64,000 nucleotides of DNA from Nectonema munidae (lineage: Eukaryota; Nematomorpha; Nectonematoida; Nectonematidae): NCBI GenBank assembly GCA_030549495.1, contig JAUIRK010000917.1, positions 124,001 to 188,000 on the forward strand. The letters run 5' to 3'. A model generated the notes under the pieces. That model saw only the letters and a program-made list of their open reading frames with translations, did not search any database and was not told the DNA's origin. Shown here piece after piece: positions 1-11,391 of this stretch (position 1 is its first letter; each line of letters starts with the position of its first letter). A program made the translations under genes and the position numbers.

Positions 1-193
1 ATAAATCATAAGGCCAGGAAGCCGCTTTCATGATTCACCTTTGTAATATATGTAGGTAGGTAAGTAGAGATGTCAAAGCACTTTCCAAATTTAATTGATA
101 TACTTGCAAATTGCTTGATGGTGGTTGAATGCAAAGAAGAATGTTAGGAGTATTCTAGAAATAATAAATATATATAGAGAAGGATAGTCGGTT

Positions 194-418
194 TTATTGT
201 CGGCTGAGGTGAAGGATGGGTTCAATAGTGCCTATCAAGGCAGAGAGTAAGTTTAAGAGTTCTGGGTAAGTAATGATATCGCTTAGATTAGTGGGAAAGT
301 GGCCAAGGGTTGAGGCGCATGCATTGATAAGTTTGTGTCGGTGTGAGATGAAGAATGGGCAGAGGAAGGCGAGGTGATATGGTGTTTCGAAAAGTGCATT
401 GCAGAACCGACACGTCAT
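194..418 (-). pseudogene. LINE A C-terminal zinc-finger segment
   Basis: Begins TCRFCNALFETPYHLAFLCPF: C-x2-C, then H and C, the gag-like zinc finger found at the C terminus of R1/I-type ORF2. The same motif occurs in copy D (CRFGCDTIETPYHLIFTC), so it is a genuine domain of this family. It is followed by a roughly 140-bp 3' UTR and the TAGG repeat tail. Confidence 0.7.
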
Positions 419-479
419 GTTGTCTGAGAGTTTAATGCGAAAAAAGTAGGTTTTGCAGGGGCAATGACCCGAGAGCCAC

Positions 480-1166
480 CTAATAATAGATCTCGATGGA
501 GTGTATTTGTGCGAAGCCCAAGATTGGTGTATGGTATTGATGTTTGATATGTGCGAAAACAGGGTGTTTGTGGAGTTGGGAGTTTTGCAATTGGTTTTGA
601 GTGTGCATGGAAATGTTGCGTAGTAAGACGTTGGGATGTATTGAGGTCAAATGTGTTATGCAGGGTCTTGATAAGGTTCTTTTGGCGAGATGGTCAACAT
701 ACAGGTTTTCATGTATGTTGGAGTGAGCGGGGCACCAGAAAATGGAGACAGTGAAATGAGTGGAGAGGAGTCGTAGTTTTGAGAACAAGGTGGAAGCAAA
801 GAAGGGAACGTTTTTGATAAGGTGTAGATCACGCGTGATGTTCAAGGAGTCTGTATAGAAATGAATATGAGTGAAACGTGTGAAGGTATTGATGTGTTGT
901 GTGATCTGATCACATGAGGTGATTAAAGTTTGACATTCAGCATCATAAGTTGTAGTTAAATGATTTAGAGGAGAGCTTGTAGAAAAAAAGGGAGATAAAG
1001 AGGCACCTGCATAAAAAGCGGTGGCGATAGCGCATTTTTGCAATGACTTGGAAGCGTCTGTGAAGATTCTTAGGGTTGAAGGGTCGGAGCGATGTCTGAG
1101 CTTTTTTACCTGTTTAGTGGCGAGAGATTTGTTTGTGTGAGTAGTGATAGCAAAAGGAAGGGGCAA
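480..1166 (-). pseudogene. LINE A RNase H domain
   Basis: A 228-codon open stretch with the RNase H acidic residues in order: FTDASKS (Asp), AECQTLITSC (Glu), FYTDSLN (Asp) and WCPAHSN...VDHLAK (His/Asp). This domain removes RNA from the RNA-DNA hybrid and is typical of I, R1 and related LINE clades. It lies directly downstream of the RT thumb on the same strand and upstream of a terminal zinc finger at 194-418 (CRFCNALFETPYHLAFLC). Confidence 0.82.
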
Positions 1167-1442
1167 AGAGGGATGTACTAATGTGGTGGGGTGTACCTTA
1201 GTGTGTATGAGGTAACGGTGCGAAGTGGGAAGTGATGTGTGAAGTAATTTCGTGTGAGGGTGTGATGCGTTCAGTGGACGATGTGAATGGGAGACTGAAG
1301 ATGGGGGAAGTAGAGATTTGTATGTGCAAATGTAGCGTCTGATGAAGGTGTCTTTCAGTTGGATTAAAAGTGGTATGCAGTTCAGTGTGATTTCTAGAAT
1401 AGATGTTGGGGTTGTGCGATAAGCTTTCGAGATGGTTAATAG

Positions 1443-2486
1443 TCAGAGTCTATGGATTTTGAATAAATATGTAAGGGTGGATGGGTGAGCGAGCGATGAG
1501 CCCCATGAGAGGATGCCGTATTGGATTACCGGAAGTATGAGGGATTTGTAGATGAATAAAGAATGATGGATACTTAGACCCCATTTGTATGAGATTGCTT
1601 GTCTTAGTTGGAACAGAGTCTGTGATAGTTTGATGTAGGTGTTTTTGAAGTGTGTGGACCATTTCATGTTTGTTTGATAGGTAAGACCTAGATACTTGAT
1701 AGTGGTTGCGGGTTGAATGAGGGTGTTATGATTGGTAAGCAAAGGTAGATGTGGGGAGTGTTTGCGAGTGAAATGAATTAGGGTGTTTTTGGATGTGTTG
1801 AAAGATATTTTTAGCGAGGTGGCGGTGAAGTTCAGGATGTTGAAAAGTGGGCGATATTCTGGAGATTTTCGTGTTGTGTGTTTGCTGAGAAAGAAAAGAT
1901 AAGATCGTCGGAGTAGCACTGGGAAAAGTGAGATTTGGACTCGAGGAGATCTAGGAGATGATTGATGAGAATGAGCCAGAGGATGTCAGAGATGCAACCT
2001 CCTTGGGGAGTGGAGAGAGAGAGTGTATGAACTGCGCGGATGGATTTTTCGCGGAAGATTAAGCAGCGGTTTTGTAGGTAGTTGCTAATTAGCTTGATTA
2101 TGTAGGGTGGGTATTTTTTGAGTTGCATGTTGAGGATGATGGCGGGGTGCCAGGCGCTGTTGAATGCGTTATCGATGTCGAGGAAAAGGACTGATGCAAT
2201 CTTTTGGGATGCTATGGAGTGTTCTAAATACTCGGTCAGTTTGGAGAGAGCTGACTCAGTATTCCTGTGCGGGAGATATGCAAACTGTGAAGGGTGTATG
2301 AGGTTGTTTTGTGATATATAATGAATCAGCCTTTTGCGAATTACTTTTTCTAATAGCTTGCCTTAAACAGGGAGGATAGTGATTGGTCGCCAGTTTTTTT
2401 AGATGTGAGGGTTCTCTGTGAGGTTTAGACAGAATGAGGAGTTTGCCTATTTTCCATATTGATGGAAAAAGGAGTTTGATAAGCAT
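1443..2486 (-). pseudogene. LINE A reverse transcriptase domain (frameshifted)
   Basis: The segment around 1832-2128 reads TPQGGCISDILWLILINHLL and then YSDD, the RT catalytic box with S in place of the common A. The segment at 1443-1919 continues in another frame with the thumb region (KYLGLTYQ, YKWGLS, LPVIQYGILSWG). The upstream piece at 2256-2486 carries the RT N-terminal region, including FPSIWKIGKLLILSKP. At least two frame changes separate these parts. The equivalent stretch in copy C (34629-35062) is closely related. Confidence 0.8.
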
Positions 2487-3111
2487 GCGTTGTATATGTG
2501 GAGTAGATTGGTATGTAAAAAGTGAAATAATTTTTTAATGTGGGTTGCGGTGATTGTGTCGTGGCTGGGAGCTGATTTTGGTCTGAGTGAGTTTACCGCC
2601 TGAGATAACTCTCTTAGTGTGATGGGAGGGAAATGGGAGCAGCATGGTATGGATGATCGTTGTGGGGAATGTCGGCGGGAAAAATAGACGAGAGAAAAGG
2701 CGGGTTTATGAGAATTGTGTTAGTGTCTGTGTGGGGAAGAAGATGATGAAGATTCGAAGGATGTTTTTTTACTTTCGTGAGTGTGTTGATTATGGGCCAG
2801 GGGTTGGACGATGAATTGGAAGTTAAATTGATCCAAGCATCTCGTTTCGCTTTTTTTAGGGAGCGAAGGTAGAGATGTCGGATACTTGAGTACAGAGAAA
2901 TGTTAGATGAAGAGGGATCCTTTCTTAAATTTTTTAGAGCGTGACGCAAGATTTTCTTTTGTTGGTTTAAGGCTGAGGTCCAGAAGTGTGCATGTTTCCT
3001 TCTGGGAAAGGGGAAAGAAGGTGTGGACAGGTTGATGGCAGAAGAAAGTGTGTTATTGATTTTGAGAGCAGCAGCTTCTATCTCGGTGGTTGTGGATAGC
3101 GCGGGTATGGA

Positions 3112-3702
3112 TTAAGGTAACTGGGTTACAAGTATTCGCAAAAATGTGCTCCAGTAAGTGTGCTTTGCAGATGTTGTTAGGGCGCGCGTATGGAAAATTG
3201 GGGTAAAATCAATCTGGAAAGTGATGTAGTGGTGATCAAATGCGGATGGTTGGTCGGAGATGGTCCAGTTAAAAATGAGATTGTGTGTGTTTGGTGACGC
3301 TAGAGTGATGTCGATGTGAGAGGAAATTAAGTTTTTCTGAACAATTTTAAAGTAGGTAGGATTTTTTGTGTCGTCGCATATTCGTAGGTTATGTTGTGTG
3401 ATAAAAGATAAGGATTCAACGCCGCGCATGTTTTCCTTATGGTCCCAAAGAAAAGATCGGGCCTTACAATCTGTTGAAATTATTAAATGATATGAATTGG
3501 ATAGTGATGCGATGTGGGCCTTAGCTTGGTTCAGAGAATGTGTGAAATCGTTTGTGAATGCTTTGGGATTGGAAGGAGGCGAGTAATAGGAGCAGAATAG
3601 GAGAGGTGCGTTTTGAGAGAAAATTATTATGAATACGTATTGTTGTGACGAGAATTGAGAAAGAAAAGAGAAATTAGAGACTAACGTTAACTGTTTGAAC
3701 AT
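3112..3702 (-). pseudogene. LINE A APE-type endonuclease domain
   Basis: About 196 codons stay open. They carry the APE endonuclease C-terminal half: a D-C-K-A-R-S-F-L-W segment standing for the usual D-x-N-A block, then SSHIDITLAS, a tryptophan about 14 residues on, and a final DHHYITF block, matching the order in R1/I endonucleases. In target-primed retrotransposition this domain nicks the target DNA. The first asparagine of the usual DFNA motif is changed (DCKA), a sign of decay. The N-terminal part of the domain is not present. Confidence 0.75.
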
Positions 3703-3801
3703 GGAATATTAACTTATTCACAATTTTTTAATAAAATGATTCTTCTTTAATTTTTGTTTCTCAAAGATAGTTTTCAAATGATTTTCTATATCTATTTTTT
3801 G

Positions 3802-4322
3802 TCACATTGATAAAAGCTTTTTTTGAAAAACCTTTAAGTGTATATTCAACACACTAGAAAGTTTGAGCCCCCCCCCCCCCTCCCAAAATTTTTGGTTAGC
3901 GCGGGCCCTGCTTGAGGTAGATACAATCAATGCCACATCATCAGCATATAAAAGAGACTCCATTCTTGTACACGATCTGTGGACATCATTTATAAATATA
4001 GAAAAAAGGATAGGACCGAGTATCGAACCTTCTAGAACTCCTTGATTGAAAGGTAGTGGTGGCGATATATTGTTGCCTACTGATACACTTTGATAACGAT
4101 TATTCAAGTATGACTCAAACAATGTTAAACTTTTGTCAAATATATCATTTTTTGCAAGAGGATTGAATGAGACACAGAATCAAAAGCTTTTTTGAGACCT
4201 AAAAATATATAAACTACATCAGACTTGTTATTAAGATTTTCATAGACAGAATTCAAAAAGCAAGAATGTAAAAGCTCAATAGAGAATCGTTTTCGAAATC
4301 CAAACTGCTTTGTATATATCAA
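3802..4322 (-). pseudogene. Jockey/CR1-like reverse transcriptase core
   Basis: Two adjoining open segments carry KAFDSVSHSILLQKM (motif A Asp), NRYQSVSVGNNISPPLPFNQ, GSILGPILFSIFINDVH and YADDVALIVS (motif C, intact YADD). This is the RT palm. The expected QGVPQGS reads QGVLEGS, a decayed site. After YADD the reading runs into a G-rich patch (WEGGGGLK), which marks a foreign insertion. Confidence 0.8.
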
Positions 4323-5929
4323 ACTAGATGAACCTAAATATTCATATAATTAAATGAATATTATTCTTTCAAAAATTTTCGAAAAAAATGGTATAATTGA
4401 AATGGGTGTAAATTGATTTCCTACATCCTTTCTTGAACACAGGCACTACTCTATTCACTTTGAAGCAATCAGTGAAAATATCATATTCGAGGCATGAGTT
4501 GTAACCTACTACTAATATATTTGCCAATAAAACCAAGCTCCTTAATTTTATTGAATGATATGCGATATATGTCAGTCGAGTCTTTGCAATGTAGCCTAGA
4601 ATTGCCGAAACGACACAAGCTTTATTAATTTCCTTAAAACAAAAACAAACACTAGATCGTTGTAGATAACTATTATCGTCCTCTCTAATATTGGATTACA
4701 AGTTTGTAAAGTACTCATTGTACATTTCAGACAAAACTTTATCGTTTGTATGATACTGTCCGTCTTATATTTTAAAATTTTTGCTTTTATATCATTGCGA
4801 AGCTCTATGTACTTATCTTTAAGATTAGTAGATTTTTCTATTGAAATTTTCATTTTTCTATGAAATTTATTACGCTTTTTAAAGGACTTCTTTTGTAATC
4901 CACAGATTAGAACAAGCTTGATTTTTGTTACATTTAACTTTAAAATGACTTACAGCAATTTTATGGGATATCACATTTGTCAACTCTTCTAAGAGTTCAT
5001 TAGGCTTATCAAATAAATGATAAAAACAAAAAAACCAAATAAAATTATACATGATTTGATTGAAGAACTTATGTTTGAACTTCATTTGTGAAGATATAAC
5101 GTTTTTAGTTATATCTGTGTCAAGAGACAACATTATTGGAAAATGATTTAAGATTAACTCATGAAAAATGGAAGACTGACAAGAACTCGTGAAAGAAATG
5201 AAGAAATTATTCAATAAAGAGAAGGAAGTGGGCTTAGTGTGTTTAGTTACACATGGTTTGTAGCCATATTGTACAAAAGTTAAAAGAAAATCGAAAATAT
5301 TTGTGTATTAAAGTCACCTAAAAATGTGTTTACATAAATTGTTAACATTTTCCAAAAATTTGGTCAAATCATTGAGAAAACCAAAGAAACTGTATACTGT
5401 GCAAACAGGTCTACGATATATATTGTATATCATTAGATTTTCATGGTGATTACAAAATACTCGGATAGAAAATACTTCGAAAAATTCACTATGAAAATCT
5501 AAAACTTCAATAGAGTGAGGGATGTCTTCTTTTATGTAATATCCTAGACCCGAATGCTTTGATAATCTTGTAGACAATGTATGGAGGACATAACCATAGA
5601 GTTCATTATCAAAATTTTCAGAATTCAACCGTCTCTTGTAGAGCAATTATAGAAATAGGATGGTGAGAATTAACATTTTCTATAATTTAATTCACAAATG
5701 TTAATCGAAGAGTTAAAAAAATGCTTAAGATTGATGTTTATTGAAAAATCTGAATCAAGAAAATCAGAGTTAGAATTTGAATAAAACATTGAAGTTTCAT
5801 CAGAAAAATATTGGCATAATTTTTCATTAAAATTATTATCACTAATATCATCACAATTATTGTTGAGATTCATGAGACTCAAAAACAGTTTTACTTTTCA
5901 CGAATTCTATATATTTTTATACTGATGGA

Positions 5930-6200
5930 CAATTGAAGCTTACTGAGGAATGATTAACATTGCTATATTCATTGGCTATACAATTAATACATTTGTGTTT
6001 CTGACTTGACTGAGCAATCAGAACTAAAATGTGTCGGATCACAGTAACAGCATTGAACTTGGCTACTTCAACAATTCTTTGAAAAGTGCCCGAAATGATT
6101 AAATTTTGTACAATGAATGTGAATAAAATGATCATAACATTTAAATCTATTTAATTCAATATACAAATAAAAATTGTTACTTTTGATAGTATTATAAATT
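5930..6200 (-). pseudogene. LINE ORF1 (gag-like) triple zinc-knuckle region
   Basis: Reading the minus strand gives FNHFGHFSKNC, then CCYCDPTHFSSDC, then HKCINC followed after about nine residues by NHSSVSFNCP: three successive CCHC-type knuckles typical of the ORF1 nucleic-acid-binding protein of Jockey/CR1/I-type LINEs. One stop and one frame change separate the knuckles. The first knuckle has lost one early cysteine. It sits directly upstream of the endonuclease segment, as expected for ORF1 then ORF2. Confidence 0.7.
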
Positions 6201-6300
6201 GAAGGAGATACTTTGATGCTACAAAGATTGGAGTTTGAAGTTATTGGAGTTTAAGATTAAACAGAGAAGGAGCAGTTGGAAGTACATCAACAAATATTAC

Positions 6301-7152
6301 AGTATTTTGTGGTTTGAATACTTATTTAAAAATAATGATCTAAAATTTTATTCATGCTTTTTTAGAAATCAAATCATAAAAAAAATAAAGAATCTATGAG
6401 AAGTTCTGTAAAAAAAATTTAAAATATTTTTTAAATTATCTTATAATTTTTTCAAAATAAAATGGCACACTTTTTTGGTAGGTAATTTCATCTTCCTTTT
6501 AAAAATTTTTCTTATTTATCTAATTATATTATGTACATTTAGTTAAGGAAAATGATCTTATATTAAAGAAATAAGATAACTTGTGTTGTTTTTTTATATG
6601 TTTTCAAATATCTCCCAAAATAGTCTAGCGTTGGAGCATATGGTATTGAATATTGATCCAATCGTTCTGGTTTCAGAACCCTATCGCGGCATTTCTGTCC
6701 AATATTCAAAGATTATTCTTCCCATTGATATAATGCACTTAAAAATATTTCTGGAAGCCTGTTGATTCTTTAATTTCAAAGTATCCTTATCTTTATCTAT
6801 TCTTCAGAAGTTAGATTTTTATCAACGGAATATTGTTATAGTGGAGTAGGACAAAATAAGCTCTTTTATATTTTAATGGAATAAATTTTGAATTTATTTT
6901 TAAATTTTTTACTTTCTTATAATTTTGCTAGAAATGTTCTTTCAAGATTTAATAATTTAAAATTTGCAAATCTAACAATTAACCTTTTAAAATCAATTAT
7001 GTTCGATATGTATCTTTCAAACTTAATTTTTATGGAATTTTTTTAATAACTTGCTCTTTTGAAATTTTTTTAATTTTATTTATCAGAATGTTTTTGTGTT
7101 CCTGAATATTTAAACATAATGTTTGAGAATCATTGTAACACCGGTGTACCAA
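6301..7152. other. AT-rich stretch, no gene seen
   Basis: Apart from the weak endonuclease-like relic at 6583-6765, the DNA is A/T-rich with homopolymer runs and no sustained coding pattern on either strand. Confidence 0.6.
6583..6765 (+). pseudogene. Possible LINE endonuclease N-terminal relic
   Basis: The reading includes NSLALEHMVLN and IVLVSEPYRG, which resembles the first conserved block of R1/LOA-type endonucleases (a helix then a ...EPYR motif). Nothing downstream extends the match. It may be a coincidental ORF in AT-rich DNA. Confidence 0.25.
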
Positions 7153-7160
7153 GAAATATA

Positions 7161-7642
7161 AAGTGATCTGGGTACTTTTCTGTTATCTCCCTCCCCCCTC
7201 TCCCCATTCTAAAAAAATTTAAAAAGCAGACGATATTTTCTAAAATTGAAAGAACAGAATATTTTCTATTTTCATTAGCAGAAGATTATTAGGATTAGTT
7301 TTTTAGAATGAATTTTTTACGATTGAGTCAAATATGTAAACGTTTAAACCCTTTCGATACAATACTTAGATACATCAGCTGCTATTGGGCTCCTTCCAAT
7401 AGCATCATTAGATAAGTAATATTACAATTTTCACTTCTCAATCTATGTTTTTGCAACATTAAATAAAAATTTAAAGCGAAAATATATATAATATATGTAT
7501 ATAAAGTAAAATGATATATCTCTTAATTCTAAATGTTATTATAATATTCAGAGAAATGTTGATGAAACAGTAAAAAAGTAAATCATTCACTAAAAAAATT
7601 TTTTAGTGGGGGAGATAACAGAAAAGTATCGTGATCTGCTTT
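7161..7642. mobile_element. MITE-like element with about 30-bp inverted ends
   Basis: The left end (7161-7191) and the reverse complement of the right end (7611-7642) share GATC followed by TACTTTTCTGTTATCTCCC, with a few differences outside that core. The sequence AAATATA occurs immediately outside both ends (7154-7160 and 7643-7649) and is a candidate target-site duplication, though it is low complexity. The interior is non-coding. Superfamily not assigned. Confidence 0.6.
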
Positions 7643-7652
7643 AAATATATAA

Positions 7653-8620
7653 AATTTGATTGAAAAAGACAGCAAACTATTAGTCTTAAAAATTCTGGTC
7701 TTTAAAGGGCGTCCTAGATGCACAAGTTAGAAGCAGGGTTGTGTAGTTGGATTAGGAATCAGTGAAGTCGTACGCCTTGAAAAGGAGAGGGAGTCGGAGT
7801 CGTAATAATTATTGCAACTCCGTTTTTAAAAATTGCTATATTCATAATTGTTAGATTAAAAAATAAATCTCTTTAATGCCCAGCACTGCAAACGCAACAT
7901 AAAAAATGTTTATCATTTTAGTCTAACGTTTCCTTTTTGCAACTCATACAAAAAGGCTGAAAATTCAATAAAATTCAAAAATCAATTTTTTATTTTTTTA
8001 ATACCTTATAAACTAACAAAGCTCAGTTCATGAATAGAAACCCCTACTTTCATTAGAGTTAATCTTAACTCAAAATTTATTTTTACTTTAAAACAAAAAA
8101 ATAGTTGCATTTTTAATGAAAACTTTATCCGTGAGTGCACATTAGAGCTAGGGGTATTGATCCATTTTTGTCTCCCTCCTCGCTTTAAAATGAATTGAAT
8201 CATATATAGCTCTCCTTGCTCTTGTTTATTTAATGATTTATATATATATATATGCCATTTTGATCTCATTCTTTGCTTATGTACGATATTTTTCATCATA
8301 TGTTGTGCTTAAGCCTCAATTGTATCTTGTGCACAAAATGTACACTTAATAAATTTAACACTTACATTTTCACAGATATTACTTTTTTACGCACTCAAAA
8401 CTCTTTTGGGACTTAAATTTACAATAAATACTCTTATCTTCAGCAATACGAGATATGTTTTTTTACAATTGAGACGAATTTATAAACATAAGTTTGATGA
8501 TGGTATTATGTGTACCAATTGTACACGTTTACTTCAAAAATGATTACATGAAAAAGATGCTGTTATTTCCCTAGTATATATCAACCCTAAACTATTCTCA
8601 TTCATTTTTGATTAATCTAT
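7653..8620. other. AT-rich intergenic stretch
   Basis: No coding pattern. Two short palindrome-like motifs containing GTAC (around 8328-8346 and 8508-8526) resemble one on the far side of the piggyBac remnant (10327-10343). They could be subterminal piggyBac motifs, but element ends are not defined. Confidence 0.4.
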
Positions 8621-8749
8621 ACTTTGATTGCTTTCTATTGCTCACTCATCATACATAAGTTTTTATTTCACAATTTTATCTATTAGTCCACTTTCGTTGT
8701 TATTTTTACAAGCGTGTGTACTCTTTCCCTTTTTCTTTTCTCTTTATTT

Positions 8750-10284
8750 GACTATGCTTCAAGAGAATGATAATGATACGATTGAAGATGCCCAAGAAGT
8801 AGGGCTTGATTTAGAAGAGGAAGCATGGTAGTATGTCAACACTCTGGATTGAGTAGAATAGCCCGAGGTAGCCAAGAAGTAGGTGATGATAAAGGTGAAA
8901 TTGATCTTTTTGTCTGAGACACAGAATCAGATGGAGAAAGTAGTGAAGACGCAAGTGAAAATCAGCATTTTAATGAGAACTATGTAGCAAATGGAATCCA
9001 TTGGATTCATAATCCCATTCCTCCGGCACTGCGTAAGAGAAACATTCTCACACAAAAAGCGGAAGTTTTATGTAAAGTGAACAACGAAATAGATGCGTTC
9101 ATGGTTTTTTATTCTGAATGGAATTATAATCAAAGCTGCAGTTGATCGCGAAACGCGACAAGTATACAAGAGTTATGGACAGAAATAGATGGTAGACCAT
9201 TTTATCGTGCTAGTATGTCTTTTTTAAGATTCAAGTTCTTTTAAGATGCTTGCGCTTTGATCATTTTCAAAATTATAATTGGATTGTTTGACTACCATTC
9301 GTGGTGATATATGGAACTTTTTTCAAAATAATCTACGTTTCTACATTCCAGATACAAATCTCTCCGTAGATGAGCAATTGGTTGGATACAGAGGAAAAGT
9401 GCCTGGTAGAGTTAACATGCCGAATAAACCTCCTAAATATGGTGTCAATATATGGGGGCTTACACCGGCTTGACACTCATTGGATATATTTACTGCGGAG
9501 CAGACAAAAGTCTTGAATAAAAATATAAGCAAAGTTTTTCTTACAGTATTGTGCTGACGGAGCCCTTTTTCATTTAGGTAGAGAAGTTTATACAGTTAGG
9601 TACTTTAACTCGCAAAAACTGGCTTTAGAATTGGCTAAAAAAAACTTGCTCCTTATAGGAACTATCAAAAGTTCATGAAAAGAGGTGCCTAAAATTGTCA
9701 ATACATTGAAAGGTCGTCAAATTCCATCTATTCTTTTAGTGTATGATCATGAAAGTAAAGTTTGTATTCTTTCTTATGTACTTAGAAAAAACAAAAACGT
9801 ATTATTACTCTCATCTCCCCATTCTCAAATTAGCATTTCTTCTAGGGAAGACTTAAATCCAAATGTGATGACTGATTATAAGGAAAATAAAAGTGGTGGA
9901 TTGAATAATAGAAGAATTTTCAACAAGAAGAAAGACCGTAATATAGCCTTTATTGATTAATTATAACATATTAAACGTTTGCTGGCATAATGCCTTCATT
10001 CTATAATCTAAACTTAGATATTTTCAAACAAGAAAAAAAATTTGAAAAATCTCTCCTTCCAACTTGCTGAAAAATTTGCAACTCTTCGTTTGCAAAAAGG
10101 TATTCTTAGAAGAGAAACCAAACTTGCTGGTTTCATAATAGGATATTCAGCCAAAGCAAATTCTTTTGCTTCAGATTACGATGTTGTAGCAAATCCACAG
10201 CGTACAAGAAGATGTCACGATTTCAAAAAAATAGAGGAAATTTGCGCTTACATTGTAAATAAAAAGTGCTATGCTTCATATTAG
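8750..10284 (+). mobile_element. Degenerate piggyBac transposon (transposase pseudogene)
   Basis: Translated pieces follow piggyBac transposase order: an acidic N-terminal region (about 8755-8960), IHWIHNPIPPALRKRNI, then FFQNNLRFYIPDTNLSVDEQL with an Asp in the catalytic LTVDEQL-type block, and the downstream P-x-KPPKYGVNIWGL block (9279-9473). Next comes a GTI...EVPKIVN block (about 9640-9960) with LSYVLRKNKNVLLLSS, and finally LSFQLAEKFATLRLQ with RETKLAGF (10042-10284). The C-terminal cysteine-rich domain is largely lost. Several frameshifts and stops interrupt it. Flanking TTAA/CCC ends were not found. Confidence 0.85.
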
Positions 10285-10629
10285 TGTTATCATTTTAAAT
10301 AAAATAAAGTTTTATACTTTTTTTTTATTGCGTACAATTTGTACGCAAAATACTGTAGTGTATGCAAAATCTCACAATCATCTCCATAGTGATCTACTCT
10401 TATACCAAAGCAGCTAACAATAATTTTATCTTGTCACGATTCCACCAGTTAAAATTATTCCACAATTTTTATCTTAAATGCTTTTTTATTTTTTTTATAC
10501 TAACATTCAACATAAGGGTATTTGTGTAACTAAAATACGATATTATTCCCTGGAGAGATTTCTGTACCTGTTCTTTAATATTTACGACATTTCATTGGAA
10601 AATATATTTATTTTTCATTACTCCACTAA

Positions 10630-11045
10630 CCGAAACCACCATTTACAACAAATGTGTAGAACCGATTGCTCATGCGCTAATAGAGGCATTTCCACCTCAA
10701 GTCAAAATGCCTGAAAACCAAAACCCCGAAACCAAAACACTCGAAAACTAAAATTCTTGGAAACAGTTTTCTGGTGATCACTTCCTTTTCAGTGAGCGGA
10801 AAAGTGAGGGAAAGTGAGGGATTTCACTTCCATTTCACTGATGTGGCTGCTAAAGTAGAATTTTTTCAAATTCGTGAAGGTACTCAGTTAAAAATTAATT
10901 TCTCTAAACAAGATCTAATATTCTGGGCAAAATTAACTGCACGTAATAAACTTGTAATTGATGTTGACTGATGTTGTCTTTCAAGCATTGCTCCTCACTT
11001 TGATACACTTTTAGCTGTAAAACAGTACGAACCTTCCCACTGAGG
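10630..11045 (+). pseudogene. Unidentified coding relic
   Basis: A frame without an ATG reads KCVEPIAHALIEAFPPQ and MPENQNPETKTLEN, then a stop, then NSWKQFSGDHFLFSERKSEG. After a frame change it continues at 10774-10971 with FTDVAAKVEFFQIREG and INFSKQDLIFWAKLTARN. The amino-acid make-up is less AT-biased than the surroundings, which suggests a former coding sequence. I do not recognise the family. It lies about 350 bp beyond the piggyBac remnant and may be host-derived or part of another element. Confidence 0.35.
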
Positions 11046-11247
11046 CAGAGTAAATTTTGAATGATTTTTAATAGTTTTTACTTTTTCAGTACTTGTAAAT
11101 TTTATTTGTTTGTATTATTTTCAATAAATCAAAACGATATAATTTTATTTATTTTTATGCCAAGAGAAGCCATATAAAAATGCTGATAAGGTTTCTTATA
11201 AGATAAGATGATTGATAAGGTAAATTTATTTATTTGAAAGGTTTGGT

Positions 11248-11391
11248 GGGAGGGGGGTACGATTTTAAAAAAAGGTAAGAACTTCTCTAACGCATTGAAT
11301 TAAATTTTTTATTAAATTTGAGGGGGTGGGGTTTAAATACGTTTTTAAAAAAAGTTAAGAACTTCTCTAACGCATTGAATTAAATTTTTTA
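11248..11391. repeat. 80-bp tandem duplication
   Basis: A block containing AAGAACTTCTCTAACGCATT and flanking A/T runs occurs at 11262-11311 and again at 11342-11391, exactly 80 bp apart. G-rich tracts (GGGAGGGGGG, GAGGGGGTGGGG) precede each copy. Confidence 0.8.

Larger units (their letters stand above)
53..3705 (-). mobile_element. R1/I-like non-LTR retrotransposon, copy A (5'-truncated, decayed)
   Basis: On the minus strand, pieces of one LINE ORF2 run in order: APE endonuclease (3702-3112), linker (2949-2256), reverse transcriptase (2128-1443), RNase H (1166-480) and a C-terminal zinc finger (418-194). The element ends at a TAGG-type microsatellite at 53-67. Endonuclease, RT, RNase H and a terminal CCHC together fit the I/R1 group (family knowledge). 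No ORF1 is seen and homology stops near 3705, so the copy is 5'-truncated. Frame changes between segments and stops show it is dead. Copies of the same family lie at 33.0-35.1 and 56.4-58.0 kb. Confidence 0.85.
3802..6300 (-). mobile_element. Jockey/CR1-like LINE, decayed, with ORF1 zinc knuckles
   Basis: A second, unrelated LINE on the minus strand. From its 5' side: ORF1 remnant with zinc knuckles (about 6200-5930), APE endonuclease (5646-5314, with SGLGYYIKEDIP and NIYRRP), linker (5214-4596), RT N-terminal part (about 4560-4330, with PVFKKG), RT palm (4322-3802, with KAFDSVSHSIL, GSILGPILFSIFINDV and LYADDVAL). Many frame changes and stops are present. A poly-G/GC-rich patch at 3868-3910 interrupts the region after YADD and looks like a small later insertion. 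No 3' tail was recognised. Confidence 0.8.

Noticed and set aside
551-754. Plus-strand open frame in LINE A
   Set aside because: Antisense shadow of the RNase H segment.
8006-8299. 97-codon minus-strand open frame
   Set aside because: AT-biased and without recognisable features; chance frame likely.
8328-10345. GTAC-containing palindromes as piggyBac termini
   Set aside because: No TTAA plus CCC/GGG boundary found on either side; the palindromes are short and diverged.
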